DNA of 64,000 nucleotides, taken from positions 620,001 through 684,000 of the forward strand of contig CBDCVA010000001.1 of assembly GCA_965222935.1 (NCBI GenBank), in the 5' to 3' direction. A model generated the notes under the pieces. It was not told the DNA's origin. It saw only the letters and a program-made list of their open reading frames with translations, and made no database searches. This DNA is from CBDCVA01 sp965222935 [NCBI: Candidatus Latescibacterota bacterium]. Its GTDB lineage: Bacteria > Latescibacterota > CBDCVA01. Shown piece by piece: positions 9,340 to 17,149 of this stretch (position 1 is its first letter; every line of letters starts with the position of its first letter). The translations under genes and the position numbers were made by a program.

Positions 9340-10284
9340 ATGCCAACGACGATGCCTATAACTCTCGAGGCCGGGCACAAGAGGGTGGTGCCCATCGCGC
9401 TGGGGATTGAGCGGAAGCCTCCCTGGCTCAAAAAGCGGCTTCGGTGGACCTCGCAGTTGGCCGCCACGAGCCAGATCCTCTCAGAGCCGGGCTTGCACAC
9501 GATCTGCGTCGAAGCACAATGCCCCAACAAGCCCGACTGCTGGGGCGAGGGCGTGGCCACCTTCTTGATCCTGGGCGACCGGTGTACGCGCCGCTGCGGT
9601 TTCTGCGCCGTGAGATTCCACCCCGATGGACCGCCCGACCCCGAGGAGCCCGCGCGCGTGGCGGAGGCGGCCGGGCGATTGCGCCTGCGCCATGTGGTGG
9701 TCACGTCCGTCAATCGGGACGACCTTTCCGATGACGGCGCGGGCCACTTCGCCGCCGTTATTCGAGCTTTGCGGCAGCTAGATCCGCCGCCTGCTGTGGA
9801 GGTGCTCACGCCGGATTTCCGGGGCAAGGCGGTGCCGCTGGCGATGGTGGTGGACGCCGGGCCGGAGGTGTTCGCCCATAATGCGGAGACGGTGCCTCGT
9901 CTCTATCGGACGGTGCGCCCCGGCTCACGCTTCGAGCGCTCTGTGGCGCTTTTGCGTCGGGTGAAGAGCTGGGCGTCGGAGACGGTGACGAAGTCGGGCC
10001 TGATGGTCGGCCTGGGCGAAACGCGGGAAGAACTGCGGGAGGTGCTGGCTCGTTTAGCGGAGACGGGGGTGGACATCGTGACCATAGGCCAGTATCTGCG
10101 TCCGTCAGCGCAGCACCTGCCCGTGACGCGCTATGTGCCTCCTGAGGAGTTCGACGAGTACAAGGCGTGGGGCCTGGCCGAGGGGATCGGGCAGGTGGCG
10201 GCGGGGCCTTTCGTTAGGAGTTCATACGAGGCGAGCAGCGATTTAGCGGCTCTACTTGCGCGAAGGGGGTGCGATGCAGGTTAG
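9340..10284 (+). CDS. lipA: Lipoyl synthase
   Basis: Radical-SAM enzyme that inserts two sulfurs into octanoyl groups on lipoyl domains. The 314-residue protein has both iron-sulfur motifs at the expected places: the auxiliary cluster C56-x4-C61-x5-C67 (CVEAQCPNKPDC) and the SAM cluster C82-x3-C86-x2-C89 (CTRRCGFC). The C-terminal RSSYEA provides the conserved serine ligand of the auxiliary cluster. The gene follows lpdA by 12 nt, and its end overlaps the start of hpf by 11 nt. lipB is not in the window. Confidence 0.97.
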   Translation: MPTTMPITLEAGHKRVVPIALGIERKPPWLKKRLRWTSQLAATSQILSEPGLHTICVEAQCPNKPDCWGEGVATFLILGDRCTRRCGFCAVRFHPDGPPDPEEPARVAEAAGRLRLRHVVVTSVNRDDLSDDGAGHFAAVIRALRQLDPPPAVEVLTPDFRGKAVPLAMVVDAGPEVFAHNAETVPRLYRTVRPGSRFERSVALLRRVKSWASETVTKSGLMVGLGETREELREVLARLAETGVDIVTIGQYLRPSAQHLPVTRYVPPEEFDEYKAWGLAEGIGQVAAGPFVRSSYEASSDLAALLARRGCDAG

Positions 10285-10609
10285 CATCCAATCGAAGGGT
10301 TTTCAGCCGTCGGAGACCCTGGTGACGCGGATCGGGAAAGAGGCGGCAAAACTGCCGACGTTTGCCGATGACATCACCAACTGTCTGGTGATCTTAGGTC
10401 ATCAGAAGCGGCGGTTCGACGCGGAGATCGTCCTTAACGTCTATCGCCAGCAACTGAGGGCAGGGGCGGAGGCGGAACTGCCCGAAACGGCTGTGGATAC
10501 GGCGTTTGACCGCGCGGTAGCACAGCTCAAGCGTCACAAGGAGAAGCTGAAGGACCACCGAGCTCCGGGTGCTCGCGGCTCGGAGGGCTCCCAGGTCTCT
10601 TCAGTTTGA
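10274..10609 (+). CDS. hpf: Ribosome hibernation promoting factor / RaiA family (short form)
   Basis: An 111-residue protein of the sigma-54 modulation/YfiA family (MQVSIQSKGFQPSETLVTRI, then AVAQLKRHKEKLKDH), which binds the 30S decoding centre and silences ribosomes in stationary phase. There is no C-terminal dimerisation extension, so it is the short form. The frame is open to a TTG at 10256, but ATG 10274 is preceded by AAGGGGG and matches the family start. It overlaps lipA by 11 nt and is followed by hprK after 21 nt. The hpf-hprK neighbourhood is common in Gram-negative bacteria near rpoN and PTS-Ntr genes, though none of those is visible here. Confidence 0.9.
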   Translation: MQVSIQSKGFQPSETLVTRIGKEAAKLPTFADDITNCLVILGHQKRRFDAEIVLNVYRQQLRAGAEAELPETAVDTAFDRAVAQLKRHKEKLKDHRAPGARGSEGSQVSSV

Positions 10610-10630
10610 GCAAGATTTAGAAAGGGCAAG

Positions 10631-11638
10631 ATGAACCGATCGACGTTGCGTCGACGCGTGACTGTGCGGACGATCCTGGAACGGTTTGGGGAGGACCTGC
10701 AACTGGAGTTGGTCGCTGGCGAGGGAGGTGTGGACAATCGCGTGCCCGTGCCGGAGATTCACCGGCCGGGGATGGCTCTGATGGGCTACGTGGACGTGTT
10801 CACCTTCGACCGCGTGCAGGTCTTGGGCAACACGGAGCTCCTGTACCTGGAAAGCCTGGGCCCGGTCGAGGCCGAGCAGGCGCTTGAAACGGTTTTCCAG
10901 TTCAAGCTCCCATGCGTTGTCGTCACCAACGGCGATGACCCTCCGGAATCCTTGATGCGAAAAGCGAACGAGGCGGATACTCCCCTCCTTCGGACCGACA
11001 TTTCCACGACGCGTTTCACTCACCTGTTCCACTACTATCTCGATGATCTTTTCGCGCCGCGGGTGAGCCTCCACGGCTCGCTGGTGGACGTCTACGGGAT
11101 CGGGCTTCTGCTCACAGGGAGGAGTGGGATCGGCAAGAGCGAGGTGGCCCTCGACCTGGTAGAGCGAGGGCACCGACTCGTGGCAGACGACCTAGTGCTG
11201 GTGACGCGCAGCGCCCGGGGCGTCATCATGGGCGAGGCGCGGGAGGACTTCAGCCACGTCATGGAGATCCGCGGGCTCGGGGTGGTGGACGTGCGCAGCG
11301 TCTTCGGCATCCAGGGAGTGCGGAAGATGAAACGAATCGAGGTCGAGGTGCGACTGGTGGAGTGGGACCAGAAAGGGAATTACGATCGGACCGGCCTCGA
11401 GGAGCAGGTCACAACGATTTTGGGCGTCGAAATCCCGTGCGTGACGCTGCCGATCCTCCCGGGCAAGAACATCACCGTGATCTCGGAAGTGATCGCGCTG
11501 AACTACCAGCTCAGGCTGGGGGGCTACCATCCAGCTCAGGCCTTCAACGAGCAGCTCAAGCGTCTATTGGCTAAGCCGCGCCGCGAGCGCCACCGAAGTT
11601 CCACCCAAACGGACCCTTCCGTCGCCCGAGATGCGTGA
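10631..11638 (+). CDS. hprK: HPr kinase/phosphorylase
   Basis: Bifunctional serine kinase/phosphorylase that acts on HPr-type phosphocarriers. The 335 residues comprise an N-terminal domain of about 130 residues and a C-terminal kinase domain with Walker A GRSGIGKSE (about 163-171), LVADDLVLV with the catalytic aspartate, HGSLVDVYG with the conserved histidine (H148), and the signature EIRGLGVVDVRSVFG. ILPGKNITVISEVIALNYQL closes the domain as in the family. No ptsH or ptsI is in the window, so the substrate protein is not visible. Its last 8 nt overlap the MCE gene. Confidence 0.95.
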   Translation: MNRSTLRRRVTVRTILERFGEDLQLELVAGEGGVDNRVPVPEIHRPGMALMGYVDVFTFDRVQVLGNTELLYLESLGPVEAEQALETVFQFKLPCVVVTNGDDPPESLMRKANEADTPLLRTDISTTRFTHLFHYYLDDLFAPRVSLHGSLVDVYGIGLLLTGRSGIGKSEVALDLVERGHRLVADDLVLVTRSARGVIMGEAREDFSHVMEIRGLGVVDVRSVFGIQGVRKMKRIEVEVRLVEWDQKGNYDRTGLEEQVTTILGVEIPCVTLPILPGKNITVISEVIALNYQLRLGGYHPAQAFNEQLKRLLAKPRRERHRSSTQTDPSVARDA

Positions 11639-12545
11639 TTCCCTGGAAGTCAAGGTCGGTCTCTTCTTCCTGTTTGCGCTGGCGCTCTTGATCGCCGGAG
11701 TGTGGTGGGCCAAGGGTAAACGCCTGGTAGGGGACACGCGGACGCTTGCCGTCGCCATGGCGGACGCGGGCGGCCTGCCGGTCGGTGCTCCGGTGACGAT
11801 CGCCGGCCTTCAACGTGGCCGAGTGGAGCGACTCATGGCACAGGAGGCGGGCGGCGTGGTGGTCGAACTTGATGTTGACCCCGATGTGCAACTACGGACA
11901 GACTATCGCATCGAGGTCGTCGAGAGCGGGTTCATGGGCCAACGCACCGTCGCGATCGACCCTGGCCGTCTCGGTAATGTCATTCGGGGCGAGACCGTCC
12001 TGAGGGGGGAGACGAGGCGTGGGCTGATGGGTCTGACCACCTCGGTGGATACCACCGTGACGCGCCTCAACCAGTTGCTCGTGACGCTTTCAAGCGAGAG
12101 CTTCCGAAATGCCCTCAGCAATACCATCGAGCATGTCGCCGCCGTCTCGGGGACGCTGCGGGTGATGACCAATGACAACCGCACCCTGTTGCGCGAGAGT
12201 CTGGACGACCTTCGGGTCGTGACGCGCCGGGTGCGGCGCCTGGTCGAGGAATCGGACGACGAGGTGCGTGCCACGATTGATGGCTTCGCGCGCGCCTCGG
12301 GGGGGTTGGAATCCTCGCTCGACAGTCTGCGCTTGGCGTCGGAAGCCATGATGCGAGTGGTCCGCCGCTTCGAGTCCGGCGATGGGACGCTCGCGATGCT
12401 GCTCCGCGACGGGGAGTTCTCCGAAGAGCTCCGGGTCTCGCGGGCGCGGCTCGACAGCCTGCTGCGCGAGATGCATGGGCTTGTGCGCGACATCCAGCGT
12501 AACCCCGAGCGGTATACTCAGGGTCTCAAGCTCAAGCTGTTCTGA
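11631..12545 (+). CDS. MCE/MlaD family lipid-transport protein
   Basis: A 304-residue protein with one N-terminal transmembrane helix (VGLFFLFALALLIAGVWW), a single MCE domain (about residues 35-120: DAGGLPVGAPVTIAGLQRGRVERL) and a long helical C-terminus that could form the periplasmic needle seen in PqiB/YebT or mycobacterial Mce proteins. MCE proteins carry phospholipids between inner and outer membranes with an MlaE permease and MlaF ATPase, neither of which is adjacent. It starts inside the hprK stop (8-nt overlap), so the two are translationally linked. Confidence 0.88.
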   Translation: MRDSLEVKVGLFFLFALALLIAGVWWAKGKRLVGDTRTLAVAMADAGGLPVGAPVTIAGLQRGRVERLMAQEAGGVVVELDVDPDVQLRTDYRIEVVESGFMGQRTVAIDPGRLGNVIRGETVLRGETRRGLMGLTTSVDTTVTRLNQLLVTLSSESFRNALSNTIEHVAAVSGTLRVMTNDNRTLLRESLDDLRVVTRRVRRLVEESDDEVRATIDGFARASGGLESSLDSLRLASEAMMRVVRRFESGDGTLAMLLRDGEFSEELRVSRARLDSLLREMHGLVRDIQRNPERYTQGLKLKLF

Positions 12546-12628
12546 GCGGTTGCGCATAGGGATAACCCACCCCCGGGGCGCATCGCGAGAGCTTCTACAA
12601 GCGTAAAGAGGCCCACGTCTAGTCTCCA

Positions 12629-13966
12629 ATGACCCAAAGGACTGAAACCGGCCTGCGAACGGACGCGCTGGCGATCTTCGACGCGGCGGTGGCGGCTGCT
12701 GAGCCGCGGAGTTGCGTTCGGCGCGTGCTCTCGGTGGTCGATGGGACGTTGCGTGTTGGCGACGACACGTGGTCCCTCGACCGCTTCCAGCGCGTCATCG
12801 TCCTGGGTGCCGGGAAGGCCTCGACGCAGATGGCGCAGGAGGTCGAAGCGGTCCTGGGTGAGCGGGTGACGGCCGGGCTGATCACGACCAAGGACGGCCA
12901 CACGGCGGATCTGGAGCGCATCGAGGCCGTAGAGGCGGGCCACCCCTACCCCGATGCTCGCGGGATGGCGGGAGCGGAGCGGATCGCGGCGATGGGACGC
13001 GACGCGGATGGGGCGACGCTGGCGTTGTGCCTCATCTCGGGTGGTGGCTCGGCGCTTCTGCCGCTGCCCGTAGAGGACCTGGATTTGGAGGACAAGCTGG
13101 CCGCGACGGAGGTCATGCAGCGCTCGGGCATGGATATCGGCGAGATGAACGCCGTGCGCAAGCATCTCTCGGCCATCAAGGGCGGAAGGCTGGCGCGGCT
13201 ACTGGAACCTGCGACAGTGCGGTCGTTCCTGCTTTCCGACGTGATTGGCGATCCTCTAGACGTCATCGCATCGGGTCCCACGGCGCCTGACGAGAGCACC
13301 TACGGCGAGGCGCTGGCGATCATCAACCGCTTCGGTGCCCGCGAGGCGATGCCCCGTCAGGTCATCCGCACCCTGGAGGAAGGCGCGCGAGGTGAGCGCG
13401 AGGAGACACCCAAGGTCGGTGATCCCGCGTTCGCCCGGTGCAAGAATCAGGTCGTCGGCTCCAACGCCTTGGCGCTGGCTGGGGCTCAGGAGGAGGCCGA
13501 GGCGAGAGGGTATCGCACGCTCGTGTTGACATCGCAGGCGCGCGGAGAGGCCAGAGAGGTGGCAAAGGTGGCCGCTGCCATCGCCGGGGAGATGCGCACG
13601 AGCGGAAGGCCACTCTCACCGCCGGCATGTGTCATCCTGGGCGGCGAGACGACGGTGACCGTGCGCGGTCCTGGTAGGGGTGGGCGGAATCAGGAGCTGG
13701 CGCTGGCGGCGGCGCTGGAGATCGGCGGGATGCCGGGTGTGCTCATTCTCTCCGGCGGCACCGATGGAACGGATGGCCCGACCGATGCCGCGGGGGGCTT
13801 CGCGGTGGGAACGAGCGCGGCACGCGCGGCGTCCGCTGGAGTAGACCTTCGAGCGGCGCTGGCGGCGAACGACGCGTACACGGCCCTCGAGGCGCTGGAT
13901 AACCTAGTGATGACCGGCCCCACTGGGACTAACGTGATGGACGTGATCGTCATTTTGGTGGGCTGA
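12629..13966 (+). CDS. Glycerate 2-kinase (MOFRL family)
   Basis: A 445-residue ATP-dependent D-glycerate kinase, type II. The N-terminal domain (DUF4147) shows VLGAGKASTQMAQ, EAGHPYPDARG, SGGGSALLPLP and the conserved lysine region NAVRKHLSAIKGGRLARL followed by LLSDVIGDPLDVIASGPT. The C-terminal MOFRL domain contains GRNQELALAAAL and SGGTDGTDGPTDAAGGF. It makes 2-phosphoglycerate from glycerate in glyoxylate/serine or sugar-acid breakdown. It stands alone, with 83 nt upstream and about 100 nt downstream, so its own transcription is likely. Confidence 0.93.
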   Translation: MTQRTETGLRTDALAIFDAAVAAAEPRSCVRRVLSVVDGTLRVGDDTWSLDRFQRVIVLGAGKASTQMAQEVEAVLGERVTAGLITTKDGHTADLERIEAVEAGHPYPDARGMAGAERIAAMGRDADGATLALCLISGGGSALLPLPVEDLDLEDKLAATEVMQRSGMDIGEMNAVRKHLSAIKGGRLARLLEPATVRSFLLSDVIGDPLDVIASGPTAPDESTYGEALAIINRFGAREAMPRQVIRTLEEGARGEREETPKVGDPAFARCKNQVVGSNALALAGAQEEAEARGYRTLVLTSQARGEAREVAKVAAAIAGEMRTSGRPLSPPACVILGGETTVTVRGPGRGGRNQELALAAALEIGGMPGVLILSGGTDGTDGPTDAAGGFAVGTSAARAASAGVDLRAALAANDAYTALEALDNLVMTGPTGTNVMDVIVILVG

Positions 13967-14068
13967 CCTACGTTGACGGAGCGGAGCTTCGCCCTTGTTA
14001 CGAAGGGTGTGATAGGATCTTACATTCATCGTTCGACAGTGTGAGGTGCTTGGAGCGCGGTAATCAGC

Positions 14069-15052
14069 GTGCCATCGGTTGATCGTGGCTCGCGGTGGCT
14101 CTTGGCTGCCGTGCTGGTCCTGGCGTTTGCCGCCGGGGGGGCGCATGCGGGCACGCCGTTCGCCGGGGATTTCATGGAGCTTGGCGCAGGGGCGCGCTCC
14201 CTGGCTTTGGGCAGCGCCTATGTCGCGCTGGCGGATGATGCTACTGCCGGTTACTGGAACGCTGCGGGGTTGGCAACCCTGGCCTCGCACGAGGCCATCC
14301 TTCAGCACGCCGAGCGGTTCGGGCAGGTCGTCAACTACGACTTCGGGGCGATGGCCTTTCGGCTAGACGAACGGGCGGGTCTGGCCGTCTCGGTGGGGCG
14401 GATCGGCGTGGACGACATCGTCTTCACCCGACTCCAGAACCCCGATGAGCCGCTCTCGGCCACCAACCGGCCCGTGCGCGACCGGGTCGTCTCCAGCGCC
14501 GATTACGCCACGTATTTTTCCTACGGCCGTGCTCTGAACGGTACGTGGTCTGTCGGTGCCTCCGCCAAGCTCATCCGACGCAGCCTGGCGGATGTGAGCG
14601 CCTTCGGCTACGGGCTGGATGCGGGGGTCCGTTATGCGCCGCTGTGGGGCCTGCAGGCGGGCGTGACGGTGCGGGACGTCACCACATCGCGCATCACCTG
14701 GGACGTGCCCGGCGGCCTCGTGGGGCCGAGCCGCAAGACCACCGATGTCGTGGACCCGTCGGTGCTGGTCGGGGTAGCCTACACGGTGCCCTTGAGCTTC
14801 GCGCGCGGGGAGTTGATCGGCGCCCTGGGCCACGAGATCGGGTCCGACACGGGTACCGCCACGGAGGCCACCGATTTCGCGGCGGAGTTCACCTACGACC
14901 GGCGCGCGGCGGTGCGTCTCGGCGCGGACGGCGGCGACCTGACGCTGGGCGCCGGGCTTCTCGTTTATCAGCGCGTCGGCCTGGACTACGCCTTCTTGCA
15001 GCACGACGAACTGGATAACACACACAGGATATCGGCGTCACTGAAATTCTGA
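14069..15052 (+). CDS. PorV/PorQ-like outer-membrane beta-barrel protein
   Basis: A 327-residue exported protein with a signal peptide (LAAVLVLAFAAGGAHA) and the family opening FMELGAGARSLALGSAYVALADDATAGYWNAAGLA, found in PorV/PorQ and UPF0164 barrels of FCB-group bacteria. The remainder alternates hydrophobic and polar residues and ends in an aromatic-rich strand (HRISASLKF), as expected for an outer-membrane barrel of the FadL type. PorV proteins help shuttle type IX-secreted cargo in Bacteroidetes, but in other phyla the role is unknown. GTG 14069 is the only start that gives the signal peptide. An AT-rich island begins just after its stop. Confidence 0.8.
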   Translation: MPSVDRGSRWLLAAVLVLAFAAGGAHAGTPFAGDFMELGAGARSLALGSAYVALADDATAGYWNAAGLATLASHEAILQHAERFGQVVNYDFGAMAFRLDERAGLAVSVGRIGVDDIVFTRLQNPDEPLSATNRPVRDRVVSSADYATYFSYGRALNGTWSVGASAKLIRRSLADVSAFGYGLDAGVRYAPLWGLQAGVTVRDVTTSRITWDVPGGLVGPSRKTTDVVDPSVLVGVAYTVPLSFARGELIGALGHEIGSDTGTATEATDFAAEFTYDRRAAVRLGADGGDLTLGAGLLVYQRVGLDYAFLQHDELDNTHRISASLKF

Positions 15053-16110
15053 GGGAGACTCGTTAAATTCTCCATGTATCCGCCTGAGGTCATACAAGCT
15101 CTTAAGGAGGCTCTCAAAGATGTCTACTGGTACAAAAATGACCTTCGGTTATTCCTAAAGACATTGGATTTACCGGGAGGAATAGTTGAACGGCAGGGCT
15201 GGCACGATAGCAAAGAGTACAAAGTAGTAATAGCAGGAAACGTACTGGATGAACTGATTACTATCGGCGTTGAAGGTCTCGGGCCGATACGTCGGTTAAT
15301 TCAATCTGTACTCGATATTCCAAACTTCGATCATCTGAAAAGACTCGAGGATGGAGCTAAGAAGGTTCAGGTGGCTCGCAGAAGTGTTGAATTCTTACGG
15401 AGGCTAGCTCTAGACCATGACGAGAGCTTCATAAGGACAGTAAAAGATACAAAAGCTAGAAAGGATAAAGTTTACGAAGCAACTCAAAGGCGTAATGATG
15501 AAATCCGAGTCTTACAGAGACGCTTTACTGAGCTAGCTAGTGTTGAAGATCATGCTAAAAGGGGCATTCTATTTGAGGGCTTTCTAAACGACTTATTTGC
15601 TGCCCATGATTTAAATCCCCGAGGGTCTTTCAAAATAAAAGGAGAACAAATCGACGGCGCTTTCGAATTCGATGGAACTCAGTACTTGGTTGAGGCAAAG
15701 TGGCGAAAGGAACCGCAAGGAACTGGGCCTATCGATGCCTTTACACGGAAAGTGCAAAGGAGGCTTGAGAATACGCTTGGCCTCTTTATTTCTTTATCAG
15801 GATATACTGATGAAGGTCTTGCTGCGCTCCGGGGTGATCGTCCTCATGTGGTCTTATTCAATGGTGAGGATTTGGCGTTAGTGTTGCAGGGCTTCGTAGA
15901 TTTCCGTGACTGTCTGAAGCGGAAAGTACGGTGGGCTTCTCAGACGGGTAATCCATATCTATCAGCTCGAAATATGACGGGATAGCTTGATATAATAAGT
16001 AAGAGATCGAATGAAATTAACCAAGATATTTCAGACATGTATAGAATGAGTTTCTGTGAGACGCATCCAAAGCTTGAAGCCTATAATGAATCCGGGTACT
16101 ACATGTCCTC
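15053..16110. other. AT-rich island between the PorV-like gene and era
   Basis: Base composition changes abruptly right after the PorV-like stop. A sampled line (15121-15180) is 25/60 GC, while 14941-15000 is 40/60. AT-rich sequence continues through one gene and about 125 nt of trailing DNA (TTGATATAATAAG and so on), then returns to GC-rich at about 16110, some 50 nt before the era start. Codons inside the gene (AAA, GAT, ATA, TTA) also differ from neighbours. This is the pattern of recently acquired DNA. No transposase, integrase, clear terminal inverted repeat or target duplication was found at its edges. Confidence 0.75.
15074..15985 (+). CDS. Solitary PD-(D/E)XK restriction-endonuclease-like protein
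   Basis: A 303-residue protein without a named family that I can give. The C-terminal half fits an Mrr-type nuclease core: E168 in GILFEGFLNDLF, D194 in GEQIDGAFEFDG and E207-x-K209 in YLVEAKW, followed by a strand-rich part (LGLFISLSGYTDEGLAAL, then HVVLFNGEDLAL) like Mrr_cat domains. The N-terminal half (residues 1-110) is helical, with YWYKNDLRLFLKTLDLP and LKRLEDGAKKV, and residues 120-160 look like a coiled coil. There is no adjacent methyltransferase, helicase or specificity subunit. It lies in an AT-rich island, lacks a good ribosome binding site (GAGGGAG is 15 nt upstream), and is probably horizontally acquired. A defence role against modified or foreign DNA is inference. Confidence 0.6.
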   Translation: MYPPEVIQALKEALKDVYWYKNDLRLFLKTLDLPGGIVERQGWHDSKEYKVVIAGNVLDELITIGVEGLGPIRRLIQSVLDIPNFDHLKRLEDGAKKVQVARRSVEFLRRLALDHDESFIRTVKDTKARKDKVYEATQRRNDEIRVLQRRFTELASVEDHAKRGILFEGFLNDLFAAHDLNPRGSFKIKGEQIDGAFEFDGTQYLVEAKWRKEPQGTGPIDAFTRKVQRRLENTLGLFISLSGYTDEGLAALRGDRPHVVLFNGEDLALVLQGFVDFRDCLKRKVRWASQTGNPYLSARNMTG

Positions 16111-16158
16111 AATCGTGCCGGGCTGCCAGAGGACACTGAGCAACAGATTGGCGAATTA

Positions 16159-17070
16159 GTGTCGGAGCTCACTCCATCGGGCACGGTCACCCTCAGCGGC
16201 TTCGTGGCGATCGTGGGGCGGCCGAACGTGGGGAAATCCACGCTCTTGAACCGGCTCATCGGGCACAAGCTCTCCATTACCTCGCCCAGAGCGCAGACGA
16301 CGCGCAACCGGGTGGTGGGCATCCTGACGCGCCCGCCCTTCCAGGCTATCTTCCTGGATACGCCCGGCTTGCTCGACCCGCGTTACCGCCTCCAGGAGGC
16401 CATGTTGGGGCAGATTTCGGAGTCGTTCGCGCAGTCGGACGTCTTGATGTTCGTCACCGACGCCACGCGCTTCGTCGAGACGCTGGACGATGTCGCACGA
16501 CAATGGCTCGATGGACGCCAGGGTACGCCGAGAATCGTGATCATCAATAAGATTGACAAAGTCAAGAAGCCGGAGCTTCTGCCGATGATGGAAGCGGTCG
16601 AACGGTGGACGGGAGGGGTTGAGATCATCCCGGTCTCGGCGGCGACGGGCGAGAACACGGACGAGCTGTTCACCGCGCTGGAGAGGTTCTTGCCCAATGG
16701 CCCCGCGCTCTATCCGATGGATGCCATCAGCCAACAACCCGAGCGCTTCTTCGTCTCCGAGATCATCCGCGAGGAGCTGTTCGCGCTATTGCGCGAGGAG
16801 CTGCCCTATGCCTCCGCCGTGGAGATCGAGGCGTTCGAGGAGAAAGAGCCCAAGATCTACATTCGAGCGCTGGTCATCGTGGAGCGGGCGAGCCAGAAGG
16901 GGATTGTGATCGGCAAAGGCGGAGCGATGATCAAGGAGATCGGGAAGCGCGCGCGTGTGAAAATCGAGGCCTTCCTGGATCATCCCGTTTTCCTGGAACT
17001 GGCAGTAGGCGTGCGTGCCGGCTGGTCGAAGAAAGACGCGGAGCTTCGCGCCCTCGGTTATCTTACCTGA
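16159..17070 (+). CDS. era: GTPase Era
   Basis: Ribosome-assembly GTPase that binds the 3' end of 16S rRNA. 303 residues, the usual length. G1 GRPNVGKST, the switch region ITSPRAQTTRNR, G3 DTPG, G4 NKID and the C-terminal KH domain with the GKGG-type loop (IVIGKGGAMIKEIGKRAR) are all visible. GTG 16159 is the only standard start before the G domain, and it has no strong ribosome binding site. The frame stays open upstream to 16090, crossing the GC transition at the edge of the AT-rich island. purD follows after 79 nt. Confidence 0.96.
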   Translation: MSELTPSGTVTLSGFVAIVGRPNVGKSTLLNRLIGHKLSITSPRAQTTRNRVVGILTRPPFQAIFLDTPGLLDPRYRLQEAMLGQISESFAQSDVLMFVTDATRFVETLDDVARQWLDGRQGTPRIVIINKIDKVKKPELLPMMEAVERWTGGVEIIPVSAATGENTDELFTALERFLPNGPALYPMDAISQQPERFFVSEIIREELFALLREELPYASAVEIEAFEEKEPKIYIRALVIVERASQKGIVIGKGGAMIKEIGKRARVKIEAFLDHPVFLELAVGVRAGWSKKDAELRALGYLT

Positions 17071-17149
17071 GATGCCCTGTCGGGCGTCCGCTGACCGTGA
17101 CATCGCTCATGGTGGCTCACGCTTCCAATTACCTGGTTGAGGGGATGGT

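Noticed and set aside
13992-14007. CCCTT-GTTACG-AAGGG hairpin after the glycerate kinase gene as a terminator
   Set aside because: The stem is only 5 bp and no T-run follows.
15040-16140. Transposon or integron ends around the AT-rich island
   Set aside because: I compared the two edges by eye; only short partial matches (GAGGGAGACT against GAGGACACT) appear, too weak to call an inverted repeat or target duplication.
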